Shown here: in pieces, positions 52,141 through 64,000 of the stretch
How the letters are laid out: each line of letters starts with the position of its first letter
How positions within the stretch are numbered: position 1 is the stretch's first letter
Source: Vicugna pacos
Taxonomy: Eukaryota; Chordata; Mammalia; Artiodactyla; Camelidae
Direction of reading: 5' to 3'
DNA: 64,000 nt
Assembly (NCBI RefSeq): GCF_048564905.1
Contig: NW_027328740.1
Span: forward strand, 32,911,019-32,975,018
Program-made: the position numbers and the translations under genes
The notes under the pieces: model-generated
What the model was told of the DNA's origin: nothing
What the model saw: the letters and a program-made list of their open reading frames with translations, nothing else
Databases searched by the model: none

Positions 52141-53470
52141 GCTTTAAGCATTGCTTTCTAAATTCTTACATTTATTCAACAAATATTGAATACATATAAC
52201 ACATCAGGATGTCCTTAGACAAAGGGATATAATGTTTAAAACAAAATATGCTTCCCTCCATGAAGCTTGTATTATAGCATCCTCTATCCTTCTGATTATG
52301 GTGTTTCTCTTGATTCTTTCTCAATCTATGTATTCATCTTTTTAACAAATATTTATGGTGTTCTTATGTGCTTGGCTTTGTTCTACATGTTTGGTACATA
52401 ATGGTGAGATGATTACTATCTTCGTGTTTTTTAAATTAGAATGGGGAAATGAATATTATATAATAAAGGCAGACCTGAATACAAAATAATGAGATTTTAA
52501 GCACTAAGAAAGAGACAAATTCTCTGTAAGAAAACAATCAGGGTAGCAGATTCTTGTATAGAATATGTAGCCCAGTATTGTCCTTAAAAGAAGTAAATCA
52601 ACCTGAGAGCTGAGTGAAGAGAAGGATATAGCCATGCCCAAGAATTCAAATTCATGTTTTTCTGATAGAATATCATCACATTTAAGTACTGAGATGGGTA
52701 AAAGTCACAGTCTTCAGTACACCAGAGTCCAGTGCAACTGAAATTCAGTGAATAAAAGGAGAGAAAGATATTAGAAGATGCTGGGTGGTGGCCATGATGT
52801 TGAAGATCAAGAAGGTGTTTTTTGGAAATATAATTATCAGGAATTGGTGGTATTTTTTATGTGAGGACTAAGGAATACAGAAGTATCAAGGATGACCCCT
52901 AAACCTGAGCTTAAGCAGCAAAACAGGGGACATAGTTTATGGAAGGAATGAGATGAGTTTGCAAAGTGTGTTAGAGACACCTTTTCTGGCACTAAAGCAG
53001 AGATGTCAGGTGGAAAGCTGAGTATAGGTCAAACTTCAGAGGAGGTGATCAGATTGAAGTTAGAGGTATAATGAGAGATGTCTTGGGCTGATAGTATAAG
53101 TCATAAAATCAGGCTCCCCAAAGAGTGTCTAGAGAAGATACTTCCAGTATAGATTCAATAGTAAGGTTTGAGTAGAGGAATAAAATCTGGGAGCATGCAC
53201 TAGGAAATGGAGATATGGAAAAAATAGAACAAAGCTTTGACTTCTAGGGGGTTAAGGTCAAGCTGAAGAGATAAACAAGTATCTGAATAGTTATATGATA
53301 AAGGTATGTACTAGCTACTAAGGGAGCACAATGGAAGAAACATTTAACTCTACTGAGGGTAGCTCAGAGGAGAGTTACAGTAGGATAATATGGAGCAATT
53401 CTGAAAAATCTTCAAAATAAATAACAAGCTAATAGGAAACAGGCAAGAACATTCTGAGCAAAGATTTTGA
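52140..53470 (+). repeat. Ancient dispersed mammalian repeat, family unassigned
   Basis: Degenerate stretches typical of a very old mammalian interspersed repeat: 'ttcaacaaatattgaatac' near 52,175, 'tccatgaagcttgtattata' near 52,257, 'atcaaggatgacccctaaac' near 52,886, 'gagatgtcaggtggaaagct' near 53,000, and 'gggagcacaatggaagaaac' near 53,322. The order is consistent with one or two copies of an L2- or MIR-age element. A repeat-library search is needed to name it. Confidence 0.45.
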
Positions 53471-56400
53471 GATTAAAAAAATTTAAAGCATTTGAACAAT
53501 TGTAAATAGTTCAGCTTAATTACATGGTTATAGCTTGTTTCACAATTCAAGATTTAGGTTAACCTTCACTGATGTACCTTTTCACCTTTATTTTACATTC
53601 CTGTAGTAATTAACAAATCATATTGCTTTTGCCCTCTCATTGTCTGTGTTAATATTTTCTCTCCTGATTTGTCTTTAATCTGTACAGTAAAAAGAGGGGC
53701 ATAATTCCTTCTTATAAGCAAATGCTCATGCAGTTCTATGGAAACATCAGATGGTATACAAATGTATCATTTTCTAAACAACTGTATTCTTGTCCCTTTG
53801 TCCTTGGCAGAGATGGAGGTAAAACTTTTAATTAGTGTGAAAACCAAAATAACTGTATCCAAAATATTACAACATATAATTCTAGCCTATCTGTGATGCC
53901 CTGATGTAAGTAAAACAATTCAGTGATCTGAAATTAACCTGTAATTATAGTGTTGAAAATTAATCAGTACAATTTAGGTTTCATTAAATTCAAACACACT
54001 CAAAATTGAATCAATTTATTAAGCTTATTTATTTCCCAGGCCCCAACAGACACAATGATACCAACATATAACAAGTTCAGATATATAAACAGCTTCACTA
54101 TTCCACTTACAGAAGTGAGACTACAACTTCCCAACTAGAATAATGTACACTCTAAATGCAAGTTAAAAGCAAGACAAGACACTCTAAATTGGAGATCTGC
54201 TTGCTGTTGGTGAGAATGCCTTGAAATATTGTTCTTGATCTATATGCAAAAGTATAGGGACACACACTTGTCAAAAGAGAATACAAAGTTCAATCTAACC
54301 AATCCATCTTGTGCAGATTTTCCCTTCATTCAGTGCAAGTTTAAAATGTATAAATTATTTTGATCAGAATTCATCAATAAAATCTTAACTCAAAAACAAA
54401 TACAACAGTAGTGTCTTGTTCACACAATGCCTGTGTGTCTTTGAAAAAAGAAAACTACCTGGAAGCAATCCTCTCTGTACCTCTCTGCCAATTTTGATTA
54501 ACAGATTCCCTCATCTTGACTTGGAGCAACTCTCTTAGAACCATAAATTGTGAAAATGAATTGCACATTAAAGGTTCTGGCTCCCGACGACCTTGAGTTT
54601 TCCAAATAATGTTTTTCAAGACATTTAACTAAATGCAACTATTGTGTAAGGAGATGGTAGTTGTCAATATGAACACTTCAATAGAGTAGAAGTAGTCATG
54701 TTGAATTTTTTGTATTCAATTATTCATTCTATGTTATATGTTAACACATAATCTATCAATTATTTGTTAACTATCACAATTAAATTTGTCAGAATTTTTG
54801 GTAAAGCCACTACCAAAAACAGCAATGACTAAACATGCTTTTATAAGGATCAAGCAACCAATGCATTTTAACACATGATCCATTAGAACCTCTCTTATCA
54901 AATCCTGGAGTTCTTTGACAGGTGGAAAAATGTAAATACTGTATACATTACAGAAGAGATCTTACAAAATTCTATCAATAAATATCCATAAAACTATTGC
55001 ATGTCACTGTTAAAATTCAATTTCACTATTCTGTTGAAAAAATTCCATTGGTTACATATCTCATTTAAGTGTTGGAAAGAATACTCAGTGACTTCTAAGA
55101 AATGATGGACAATCTGAATTAAATAGCTAATTAACTTAAAATCAAAACTATAAGTTGCATATTTGATAAAAGTAATCTATATGTGTGCTTATCACACTAA
55201 TATAATGTGGAATAAGATGGCTATAATTGTGGATGACTGGATCTACAGAGGTAGTAAAATGGTCCTGCTAGCTAGTAAATCTGATTATTAAATTCAGGAA
55301 GGAAGAAGAAAGTAGGGAAGAGAGGGAAAGAGGAAGATGAGAGGGAGTTAAAGAGAAAAAGAAGGTAAGGAAGGAACGATTTGTAGTCAAATTGTTACAT
55401 GTCAGGCCCTAAAATAAATTCTTTCCTTAATTCTCCAACACTGGTTCTATTGTACCCAGAATTTATTTTAGCTTTTTTTTTCCCAAGGTGAAAACATCAA
55501 GGCTTAAGAATATTAAATAAACTTTCTGTGAACACATAAATAATGAAGGAAGAAACAGTACTTTAAACTATTGACTTTTTATTATATCTGGACAACAAAA
55601 GTTACTTAAACATAGACTGATTAAACAAATATTTACTACTATTTATTTTTATCATTTACCCACTTTCCTGTAACTATGATAATCACCAGCAAAAACTCAG
55701 GATGTAATGTCTCTTTATCTCACCATTGTAACAGTAGAAATAGAAAAAATATTTCCTATACAAAACATTTGATTTTAAGATATTTTTTACTCAGCATGCT
55801 GAAGATAAATTCAATTAATGGTAGTTAAAATTAATCAGCAAGAAATTGAATGGGACAAAGGGCCTAATTGTTCCTTAAAATATTTATTTCACAGTCTGTT
55901 CTACATGTCATTTTTTATGACGTCTTGTTGGGATATCTCTTAATAATAAAAATAGTTACTTTTTTGAGATACACTTTTGAAAGGTTGTGATAATATAATA
56001 CAAATAGAATTATTCCTGTTTTACTAAACTTGCATAAATGCAAATTCTGAAACACAAGCATAAGGTCAGCTTTGTTTCTCAGTACAAAATTAAACTATAC
56101 TAAATTAAACTATGCTAAAGGGAAGTGCTTGGCTAAGGGAGTTTGGCCATCTAAATAAATGACCATCATTTATGCAGTTTGCTCATTCCCCTGCAATGAT
56201 TTTGCATGTTAAATAAAAATTGATATGAGTGAAAGGATATGGAATCTCTACCAACAAATTAGAAAGAAAAAATAACACACTAACTTAAAATATACTTCAG
56301 CTACCTGTCATGAGCAAATTTTGAAAAGCCTTAATGGAAAGAAGTGCAGTGCTTGGCAATATCAGTACTTGCTTCTATAGATGATTCAGCTTATTTGAGT

Positions 56401-57094
56401 CTTAAAAAGGACATAGACATATTTGTATCTTCATATCTGAATGTTATGTGGTTTTTCTGTGGGAAAAGGTGAATTATTTCCATTTAATAACTTAGAAACA
56501 AAAGATAGGATATTTCCATATTAAATTTTAGATGTTGGTATTTAAAATAGCACCTTTGGCCATAGCTTGACCTCATATTTTGTTTCTCCTTATTTTATAT
56601 TAATCTTAAATCATCATTTGCAAAATTTTGTGCATGGTATTTCTTGTGAATAATTAAAATGGGTCAAACCAAGGAATTGTATTTGACTTCTTTAGGGCAG
56701 AAAATGGGGAGAAAAAGTTAAGAAATTCTATCGTTTTTCTAGAGATTGCTCTGCAAGGCTGACTGCAGGGGACTTTCAACTACTTACCCATGCAAGGGTT
56801 TATCAGTAAACTGACAATTTCAACTGTCTGTATTTACAAGTTCCTGCTGTTCAACGTCAATAAACTCACCGACTGAATTCACGCATTTCAGCCACACAGC
56901 CAAGCACTGACTTCAACTGCAAGGAATGCCTTTGAAAAATTGAGATCAAAGATTGAAAACTTGCACTTTTAAGTGTAGATCCATTCACATTCTTTAAGAC
57001 TCTTTAGGGAAGCTCAGCAGTGGACAGTCATATAACTGCTATGCACTTACACTTGGTGTTATTTGTTAAGAAAATGTATGGCAATTAGAAACCA
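53471..57094. other. Anonymous non-L1 sequence
   Basis: AT-rich, with no long frame on either strand and no recognisable repeat. It contains a purine-rich GGAA/GAGA tract at 55,297-55,378. On the minus strand the interval 54,700-54,000 has the look of an mRNA 3'UTR, ending with AATAAATAAG...AATAAA near 54,030-54,015, but no poly(A) follows and no coding part is identified. Confidence 0.5.
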
Positions 57095-59984
57095 GAAAAG
57101 GGATTGACAAGATGACAGACTAGAAGGACACATGGCCCACCCTGTCTCATGAACACACCAAAAATTATATACAAATACAGAACAATTCAAACAGAATAAC
57201 TCCTGAAATTTGACATAATTTCTATTACTTTGGAAATACAAGGAAAGCCCCACAAAACCAGGTAGAGGAAAAAAGAAGTAAGAAAAAGGAAATTGGTGCA
57301 TGATATTCTTCACAGAAAGAGATCAGCATAGAAAGAAATGTGCCCTCACCCTGGGAAGCTTCCTCACCAGCAAGGAGATCCACAGGGACAGAACAGGAGC
57401 TTCAGAGGTTCAGAGGAGGCAGCAGCAGCTGCTTAGCAGAAAGAACTAAGAGAAACCAGCAGTGAGAGTCACTTTGAATCCTAGCCTAAGATGCATGCCA
57501 GTGGGGACAGGCTGGGCTGGGCTGCTGGAACTCAGGCTTACACGGATGAGCCTGGGGAGAGGACTGGGGTTGACTGCACACAGGCAGCCTCAGGAGCCTG
57601 GAGTGTGGTGCGGGCTGTGTCTAGAAGAGAGTGCAAATCAATCTGGGTCCCTCCATAGAAAGCACCATTGCATGTGGGATGAGGGGTGCATTGCAACCTT
57701 CATAGATGCCATCTCTACTAGTGCACAGGGTGTTGCTTTGCACCAATGTTGATGAGCATTCTTGTGAGAAGAGAGGAGGGGTTCAGTCACAGCCATCTTC
57801 TCAGCATGCTCTGGAGCGGTACAACTGCTGGTGCTCGTCTTCTGGGCAGAGGAGGGGCTGAAACATGAACCATTACTCAGGGGCCCTGCAACATCACAGG
57901 CAAGACTGTCATTCCAGTCCCAGGCAGAGGTGGTGGATTTGCTCTCCTGGTGCCTTTGTGGAACTGTGCCTCTAAGACAAATGAGTGGAGATTTGGTGCA
58001 CATTGGGGATGTGTTTGGCATCAACCGTAGGTCTGTGTACCCTGCTTTTGATTTGTGGTTACCCTGTTTTTTAATTATGTTAGCCCATTAGTATATCTAT
58101 TTGCTTTAGAGTGGTAGTCATAAAGGCTCTAACACATCCTATGAAGAATGCAAAGAAAATTTACATTTGGTTTCACTGGGGAATTCTACCAAACATACAA
58201 AGAAGAACTCCTATTGATCCTTCGCAAACTCTTCCAAAAGATTGAAGAGGAGGGAATACTACCAAACTCATTCTACAAAGACACCATCACCCCAATATCA
58301 AAACCACGTAAATATACTACCAAAAAAGAAAATTATAGGCCAATATCATTGATGAACATAGATGCAAAAATCCCTCACAAAATATTAGCAGACTCCAACG
58401 ACACATAAATAGATCATATACAATGATCAATTTGGATTCATCACAGGGATGGTTCAATATACACAAATCAAACAATGTGATACACCACATCAATGAATGA
58501 AAGGACAAAAATCACATGATCATCTCAATATATGCAATAAAAGCATTTGATAAAATTCAAAAATCATTTAAGATAAAAATTCTTACCTAAGTGGTCATAG
58601 AAGGAACATATCTCAACATAATGAAAGCTATTTATAACAAACCCACAGCCAGCATAATACTCAACAGTGAAAAGGTGAAAACCTTCCCTCTAAAATCTGG
58701 AACAAGACAAAGATGCCCATTCTCATAACTTTTATTCAACAGAGTAGTGGAAGTACTGGCCACAGCAATTAGACAAGAAAAAGAAATAAAAGGAATCTAA
58801 ATACAAAGAGAACAAGTAAAATTGTCACTAAATGTGGATTACATGATACAACATATAGAAAACCTTAAAGGCTCTACACTAAAACTAATAAAGCTGATAA
58901 AAAATTTGGCAAGGTAGCAGGATACAAGATTAACATAGACAAGTCAGTTGCATTTCTTCACACTAACAATGAAATATCAGAAAAAGAAAATAAAGAAACA
59001 ATCTCTTTTAAAATCTCATCCAATTAAAAAAAATTCTTAGGAATAAATCTGACCAAGGAGGGGAATGATTTTTATCAGGAGAACTAGAAAACATTAATTA
59101 AGGGAATTAAAGATAACTCAAAGAAATAGAAAGATATCCCATGTTCTTGGATTGGAGGAATTAATATTGTTAAAATGGTCACACTACCAAAAGCAATCAT
59201 TAAAAAGTCCATGAATGATAAACGCAAGAGAGAGTGTGGAGAAAAGGGAGCCTTCACACACTGCTGGTGAGAATGTAGTTTGGTACAGCTATTATGGAAA
59301 ACAGTATGGAGATTCCTTAACAAAAACTAAAAATAAAGTTACAATATTATACAGCAATCCCACTCCTGGGCATATATCTGGAGATAACCCTAATTCAAAA
59401 AGATACATGCACCCCAGTGTTCATAGCAGCACTATATATAGGTAGCCAAGACATGGAAGAAGCCTAAGTGTCCATTGACAGATGGCTGGATAAAGAAACT
59501 GTGGAATATTTATAGAATGGAAAACTACTCAGCCATAAAAAGAATAAAAGAATGTCATTTGCAGCAATATGGATGGACCTGGAGGTTATCATTCTAAGTG
59601 AAGTAAGCCAGAAAGAAAAAAAAAATTAAATGTGATATCACTCATATGTGGAATCTAAAATAAATTAAAAATAAAGACACAAATGAACTTCTTTACAAAG
59701 CAGAAATGGACTCACAGACATAGAAAGTAAACTTATGGTTACTAAGGTGAAAGGAGGTGGGAATGAATAAATTAGGAGTTTGTAGATATATGTACTATTA
59801 TATATATAATAGATAAGCAACAAGCTTCTTCTCTATAGCACAGGGAAGTATATTCAGTATTTTGTAGCAACCTAAAATGAAAAATAATTTGAAAACAAAT
59901 ATATGTATGAATACATATATGACAGAAACATTATGCTGTGCACCAGAAATTGACACAACTTTGTAAACTGACTTTACTTCAGTT
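57095..59984 (+). mobile_element. LINE-1 with internal deletion (5'UTR joined to ORF2 RT), sense
   Basis: Starts near 57,095 with an L1-like 5' end ('gacaagatgacagactagaa'). A GC-rich 5'UTR runs to about 58,000, followed by about 150 bp of unassigned sequence. At roughly 58,150-58,170 it jumps to ORF2 at the start of the RT region: the frame at 58,148-58,408 reads [18 protein letters not shown] and continues to [17 protein letters not shown]1, the endonuclease and the N-terminal part of ORF2 are absent. The element then runs through ORF2 and the 3'UTR to the cetartiodactyl-style 3' end ('caccagaaattgacacaact', 59,941) and a (GAAA)n tail. It is not coding. The 5'UTR differs from that of the L1 at 1-2,747, so at least two L1 lineages are present. 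Confidence 0.75.
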
Positions 59985-59986
59985 GA

Positions 59987-60054
<68 letters not shown>

Positions 60055-60056
60055 AA
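59985..60056. repeat. (GAAA)n microsatellite at L1 tail
   Basis: About 18 GAAA units following directly on the L1 3' end, presumably grown from its poly(A) tail. Confidence 0.97.
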
Positions 60057-60129
60057 CTAAAAAAATTTAAAAGGGAAAAGAAGGCCAACAAAAATAATAA
60101 ACAAAAAGAGGAAAATTGGATTGGATTTT

Positions 60130-60720
60130 TTCAAAGTACTCTTTAGCTTATTATTTATAATTTAGTCAGTCCTCTATTTAACCATATATCAGTTGGTTAT
60201 TGACCCTGACCGTCACTGACCTACTTTCTCTCTCTGTCGTCCTACTTATTCCAAACATTTCATATAAATGGAATCCAATATATGGCCTTTTGTGTATGAC
60301 TCCTTTCACTTAGCATAATCAGAACTTCATTCTTTTTATGGCCAAATAATGTTGTATTGTATGGATATACCACATTTTATTTACCCAATTTCTTATTGAT
60401 AGATTTTGGCTTGTTTTCTTTTTGGGGCTATCATGCATACTGATGCTGTGAATATTTGTGTACAAATTTTTGAACGTATTTTTAAAATTTTCTTGGGCAT
60501 AACAGTGGAGTTGCTGGATCATATGATAATTCTTTCTTTAACTTTTTGAAGAACCAGCTGCCTTACAAATTGGCTTCACTATTTTACATCCCCTCGACTC
60601 AAAGCAATGTATGATGTTTCCAATTTTTTCACATTCTTTCCTGTTATTGCTTATCTTTTATTTTTTAATGATAGCCATCCTGGTAGGTGTGAAGTGGTAC
60701 CTAAAATTGTATTAACTTTC
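60130..60720 (-). mobile_element. Old LINE-1 3' fragment, antisense
   Basis: Reverse complement of the ORF2 end and 3'UTR of an old L1: 'atggccaaataatgttgtat' near 60,340, 'gttgctggatcatatgataa' near 60,510, and 'gatagccatcctggtaggtg' near 60,671. It ends before the Tigger element. Confidence 0.7.
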
Positions 60721-60807
60721 TTAGCATTTACAAACTAAGTGATATATGGGTAGATATGAAACTAGATTCATAGGGACATAATTAGATACATGATAGAAGA
60801 AGGTATA

Positions 60808-61607
60808 CAGGAATATCTCAAAGATATTGCATGTTCAATTCCAGACAACTACAATAAAGCACATATCACAGTAAAATGAGCCACATAATTTTTTTGGTTT
60901 CCAAGTGCATATAAAATTTATGTTATACTACACTGTAGTCTATTTAGCTTGCAATAGTATTATATCTAAAAAACAATACACATATCTTAATTAAAAATAC
61001 TTTAAAATCTGTTAACCATCATCTGAGACTTCAGTGAATCATAATTTTTTTACTGGTGGAGTGTCTTGCCTCGATGCTGGCAGATCAGGCTAGCAGTTGC
61101 TGAAAGTTGAGATGTCTGGCAATTTCTTAAAATAACAATAAATAATAATTGATAGTGAAATATTGATTGATTCCTCTTTCACTTGAACACTTAGAGGCCA
61201 CTGTAGGTTTATCAACACATCTAATTTAAATATTATTGTGTCTCAGGGAATAGTGAGGCCCAAGAAAAGAAAGAGAGAGGGGGGAACAGTCAAGTCAATG
61301 GAGCAGTCAGAACACACACATCATCTGTGAATCTGGTTTTCATCTCATGTGGGTGGGGTTCATGGCACCCTGAAACAATTACAATAGTAACATCAAAGAC
61401 CACAGGTCACCATAACAAATATAATAACAATGAAATAGTTTTAAATACTGGTAAAATTGCCAAAGTGTGACAGAGAGATACAATGTGGAAAAATGTCAGT
61501 GATAGACTTCCAGAGACCAGGTTGCCACAATCTTTCATCTTGTAAGGAAAAATCTCAATATCTGCAAAGTACCGTTAAGTGAAGCACAATAAAATAAGAT
61601 ATACCTG
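60808..61607 (-). mobile_element. Tigger1-type DNA transposon, internally deleted (800 bp)
   Basis: Both termini are present (CAG...CTG) and flanked by TA on each side (60,806-60,807 and 61,608-61,609), the target duplication of Tc1/mariner-pogo elements. The left part matches the Tigger1 3' region as I recall it ('ttccagacaactacaataaa' near 60,840; 'gtctaaaaaacaatacac' style text near 60,965). The right part matches the Tigger1 5' region ('ctttcacttgaacacttaga' near 61,177; 'gtgtctcagggaatagtgag' near 61,239; 'gttgccacaatctttcatct' near 61,521). The transposase gene between is missing except its first few codons, whose ATG has become GTG, so this is a non-autonomous derivative read on the minus strand. 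Artiodactyls are known to carry such short Tigger1 derivatives. Confidence 0.9.
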
Positions 61608-61609
61608 TA

Positions 61610-62342
61610 TATAGAAACTTCCAAACAAATTATGCAAATTCATGTTTTTTTCTGAGAAAAAGCATAGTCACAAGGTCAGATACTCTTTTGTGAGAGGAAT
61701 GACACTTTTGGAGTCACCGGCATTGACTGCGTTTTGAAGGATGAACACTATTCACACAGAGTGTGAAGAGAGAGAAAACTCTTCAAATAGAATATTTAAA
61801 GTAACATTTTGGGAAGGCAAAGTGTACAGGGTATCATTGTGAAACACTGGGTAGATCTACTTTGCTTCAGCAGTTTTACAATTGAAGAAAATAAACCTGG
61901 AAAAACATATAGCCATTACAACTAAAATAAGGCAACATAAATAATTAGAGTAATTACATACTTTCAATATTTTGAAACAATGCAAGATGATGATATGTTT
62001 AAGTGGCATCATGAGTGAAACATCATAATTAACATGACTGTGCACTGAAATTTTCATAAGAGTTTCAGAAAGGGATAGTATTTGGATGGACATAGACACA
62101 TCCCAGGTTGGTCCAATAGCGGAAGGAACTATTGAGAATTAGATAAGAGATGGACAAAGCTGTGCCTGCTATTCATTTCTCCCCACAAGCCTTGTGCTGT
62201 AACATGATATCCTACTGAGGGACCCTAGAGCTAAGGTTGCTTCTGATCTCCATGTATTTCTATTCTTTTGAACCCAATTTGGCTACTAGTTACATTATGT
62301 TTATAAAAACAAAGTGTTTTATGTGAGGATATTAATTAGCTA
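61610..62342. other. No assigned feature
   Basis: Anonymous sequence between the Tigger element and the second LTR. No open frame over about 80 codons and no recognisable repeat. Confidence 0.5.
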
Positions 62343-62818
62343 TGTCAGCACTGGACTGCACCCTGCAGGTCTACAAGCCCTGTACTTGCCCAGCTTCAAG
62401 ACCTGACAAAAAGCCCAGAGTCAGCAACAGAGATAATCAATAGTTTAATGATTAGGGTGATCTTGCACATCTGAAGAAAAGTCCTGGAGCAAAATCCTGC
62501 CATGTGTGGGAGTTGGAGGGCAGGACATGATGGCAGTCTTTGCTCCTGTTAGGGAAGAAAAGGTTACCAGTTATAGGGGAGTTGATGTCAGGTTGGCTCA
62601 TTGGTTACCAGGGTAATCAGCAGAGGGTCATGGCTCTTACCACCCCTATGATAAGCATAGTGGTGAGTTCCGCTCTAAATCTAGAACAGTCATTAGCTGG
62701 GGCCTGGGGCAAATATGAAGGAAAAAGATCAGTCATGTGAGTTGTGTGTAGGTGAAGCAGGCACCAGTCAAGCAGGAGATGTATAGAGAGCAGCCATCTT
62801 GAGTTGCCTGACCATACA
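62343..62818 (-). mobile_element. Probable solo LTR of an endogenous retrovirus (fossil)
   Basis: A 476-bp segment with TGT...ACA ends. On the minus strand it begins TGTATGGTCAGGCAACTC followed by 'aagatggctg', a common LTR opening. A CTATAA box lies near 62,573 and an 'attaaa' type polyadenylation signal near 62,440. After that a GC-richer U5 ends in CTGACA. The order and spacing are those of an old gammaretrovirus- or ERVL-like LTR; the family is not named. No internal retroviral region is recognised on either side. Confidence 0.55.
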
Positions 62819-64000
62819 GCCATCATCAGAGGTACATGTTATTTATTGACTGAAAATAAAGAATCATGGAGTAGTGACATCAGAATTCCCATGCTCTCTT
62901 AAGGTTATAATTGCTTGTTCTCACTGTATGGGCAGAACCCTTGCCCCCAAGTTTCTGTTGAAACTCATGTTTCAGGGAAGTGTCTTCCAGAATAATGTTC
63001 CTTGTATACAGGAGATGGAACTGCAAATTAAGAGAATGGTTAGGATATTAGAAAACTAGACAAAATGATGACAAAGGGATGGCTATCCATTCAGAGGAGA
63101 ACATGAGAAAAGAGAGGGGAGAATGGCAATCTGATAGTGGACACTTAACCAACGTCAGAAAACAAACTTTGGGAGGACATTTTACTTTTCAATAGTAGGA
63201 GATCACCAATAAGGAAATCATAAAGTTGGCTTGGAATGTGTGCCATCATCCTAAATAGTCTTAAGACATGTGATGTGATATGTCGAGTTCTCTGGTGAGT
63301 GGAATGATTAAGCTGTAATGACAGCTCCACAGGGCACAATGTCAGGAACCAGTCCTGTTGCTTTTCTGTTAAGGAGGGCAGTAGGGTGGAGGTGGGATTC
63401 CATTTTCAAGTTCTTTCAATATGCTGGTCCTCAAGCCAGCGCATATGTATCCGGGGCAGCTGAAAAGAAGAAGGATGAAGAAGGGCATTGAAACCCTTTA
63501 AAATTGTACTCAAAGAACAAGTAACACTTACTTTTATATGTGGCTGACTACAATTTAGTCAATAAATCTAGCTACAAGTCATGCTGGGAAATGTTCCCAG
63601 ATAAGAACAACTATCATTTCTACCCAGGAAAGGAGCAGCAGACATTGAATGATAGAAAACTGGCAGTCTGGCCCACAACTCCTTTAACAAAGAATCAGTG
63701 TAAATCCTCATAAACCTGTAGTTTTATGACTCTCAACCCTTGTCTCACAGAAAAGAAAAGTGAGTTTCAGAATCAAGAGTAAGCATTTGTGTCCTGCCTT
63801 CCTCTGCTCTAACGTCACTTGCTCTCAGTAAGTCAGCTGCTCATTCAGAGGAGAAACTATCAGATGCCAAAAGCAAAATTGATCTATTGTGAAAGAGATG
63901 AACTGTGTTCTAAAGAAACTTTAGACACTTCTCTGTCCTCGACACTGAAGGCCTTCAGGATGTTATGAGATTGTTATAATTATTTTTGGTTCCTTTAAGC
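62819..64000. other. No assigned feature
   Basis: Anonymous, somewhat less AT-rich sequence to the window end. The short frames at 62,874-63,059 and 63,339-63,145 lack domains. Decayed internal sequence of the adjoining LTR element is possible but not recognisable. Confidence 0.45.

Noticed and set aside
59798-60091. 97-codon minus-strand frame rich in Phe-Leu-Ser repeats
   Set aside because: It is the translation of the (GAAA)n microsatellite and the L1 3'UTR.

Overview
Mammalian genomic DNA: AT-rich, LINE-1-saturated and gene-poor. I read it as a camelid (camel/llama/alpaca group) Y chromosome, male-specific region. The Y assignment rests on two HSFY-like loci (heat shock factor, Y-linked), a family that is Y-linked and multicopy in several placental mammals. 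The camelid assignment is weaker. It rests on a tRNA-derived SINE fragment (about 19,745-19,835 and its copy at 37,745-37,835) whose 3' half resembles the camelid SINE, on the style of the youngest L1 elements, and on the absence of any recognisable pig (PRE-1) or ruminant (Bov-tA, BovB) repeat. Neither assignment was tested by a search.

Layout. 1-2,747: 5' end of an antisense L1 (5'UTR and ORF1 region). 2,748-6,790: an old sense L1. From inside that L1 a direct tandem duplication begins: unit 1 is 5,417-23,279 and unit 2 is 23,280-41,282, roughly 87-94% identical in stretches compared by eye. Each unit holds, in order, an L1 3' end, an antisense L1-like region with a (TG)n tract, two head-to-head L1s, the HSFY-like locus on the minus strand, a SINE scrap, and three L1 pieces. 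41,283-51,715: nested L1 fragments in both orientations with an old solo LTR at 44,705-45,156. 51,716-57,090: mostly anonymous sequence plus an old dispersed repeat. 57,095-60,056: an L1 that has lost its middle and ends in (GAAA)n. 60,130-60,720: an old L1 tail. 60,808-61,607: an internally deleted Tigger1-type DNA transposon with both ends and its TA target duplication. 62,343-62,818: a second old LTR.

Host genes. The only recognisable host genes are the two HSFY-like copies. Both keep the two-exon structure with a 473-bp intron, so they arose by DNA duplication and not by retroposition. Both are broken. Copy 1 has three stops in exon 1 but correct splice signals and a completely open 230-codon exon 2. 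Copy 2 has stops, two 1-base frameshifts and a destroyed splice donor. No intact protein-coding host gene, RNA gene or CRISPR-like array is visible. Almost all other short open frames are chance frames within L1 sequence. The best reading is a decayed outlying part of an HSFY amplicon, built by illegitimate joining between two L1 copies.
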